In this document: one piece after another, positions 63,938-64,000 of the stretch
How positions within the stretch are numbered: the first letter of the stretch is position 1
Layout: each line of letters starts with the position of its first letter
Assembly: GCF_050624435.1 (NCBI RefSeq)
Contig: NC_134541.1
Location: 105,458,805 to 105,522,804, forward strand
From: Tenrec ecaudatus
Taxonomy: Eukaryota > Chordata > Mammalia > Afrosoricida > Tenrecidae
DNA length: 64,000 nucleotides
Direction of reading: 5' to 3'
Program-made: the position numbers and the translations under genes
The notes under the pieces: generated by a model
The model's input: only the letters and a program-made list of their open reading frames with translations
Told to the model about the DNA's origin: nothing
Databases searched by the model: none

Positions 63938-64000
63938 CCTATATATGTGTATATATCTCCATCATCCATCCACCCATCTACCCACCTACCTTTTCTTACC

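Overview
This window looks like vertebrate nuclear DNA, most likely from an afrotherian mammal and most plausibly a tenrec (the Echinops telfairi type). Three repeat families point there. First, dozens of copies of the Afrotheria-specific AfroSINE. Second, many 3' ends of a BovB/RTE-class LINE (RTE1_LA type), which shares its tail with the AfroSINE. Third, hAT-type SPIN transposons, whose ends read cagtggttctcaacc and ggttgagaaccgctg. From the literature I recall, the tenrec is the afrotherian that acquired SPIN by horizontal transfer. The species call is an inference, but the three families together are hard to explain otherwise.

I find no supportable protein-coding gene, rRNA, tRNA gene, CRISPR array or bacterial-type operon. 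The open frames are short and mostly antisense shadows of repeats. The longest lie across low-complexity purine tracts or on the opposite strand of RTE copies. The window reads as a gene desert or a large intron.

Layout. 1-8.9 kb: SPIN ends, two copies of a TG...CA LTR-like element (one inserted in an RTE copy), RTE tails and AfroSINEs. 9-11.4 kb: a repeat-poor block. 11.4-19 kb: RTE copies, a probable LTR and a fused RTE-derived element. 19-29 kb: sparse repeats with AT-rich, homeodomain-motif-rich stretches (20.2-20.8 and 27.5-28.9 kb) that are candidate conserved regulatory DNA. 29-35.3 kb: a nested RTE/AfroSINE, clustered AfroSINEs, a full L1 3' end (32.9-33.8 kb) and an old L1M/HAL1 remnant. 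35.3-43 kb: a polypurine tract, another candidate regulatory block (36.1-36.6 kb), an antisense L1 3' end with target-site duplication (39.1-40.0 kb), an LTR-like segment and a small minisatellite. 43-52 kb: microsatellites, RTE copies including the longest one (50.7-51.4 kb), SPIN copies and a third L1 3' end. 52-64 kb: candidate conserved blocks at 52.2, 53.6 and 55.6 kb, then a dense pile of AfroSINEs with a three-layer nest at 59.2-60.2 kb.

How the parts work together: the RTE LINE presumably supplied the reverse transcriptase for AfroSINE and for a short element that joins RTE 5' sequence to the RTE 3' tail. L1, LTR elements and SPIN add separate waves. Nesting gives relative ages: the LTR family and AfroSINEs inserted into older RTE-derived copies. 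The observations most worth following are an antisense frame kept open in three L1 3' ends, the fused RTE elements, and the AT-rich repeat-free blocks. Element boundaries are good to about 10-30 bases unless duplicated target sites fix them.
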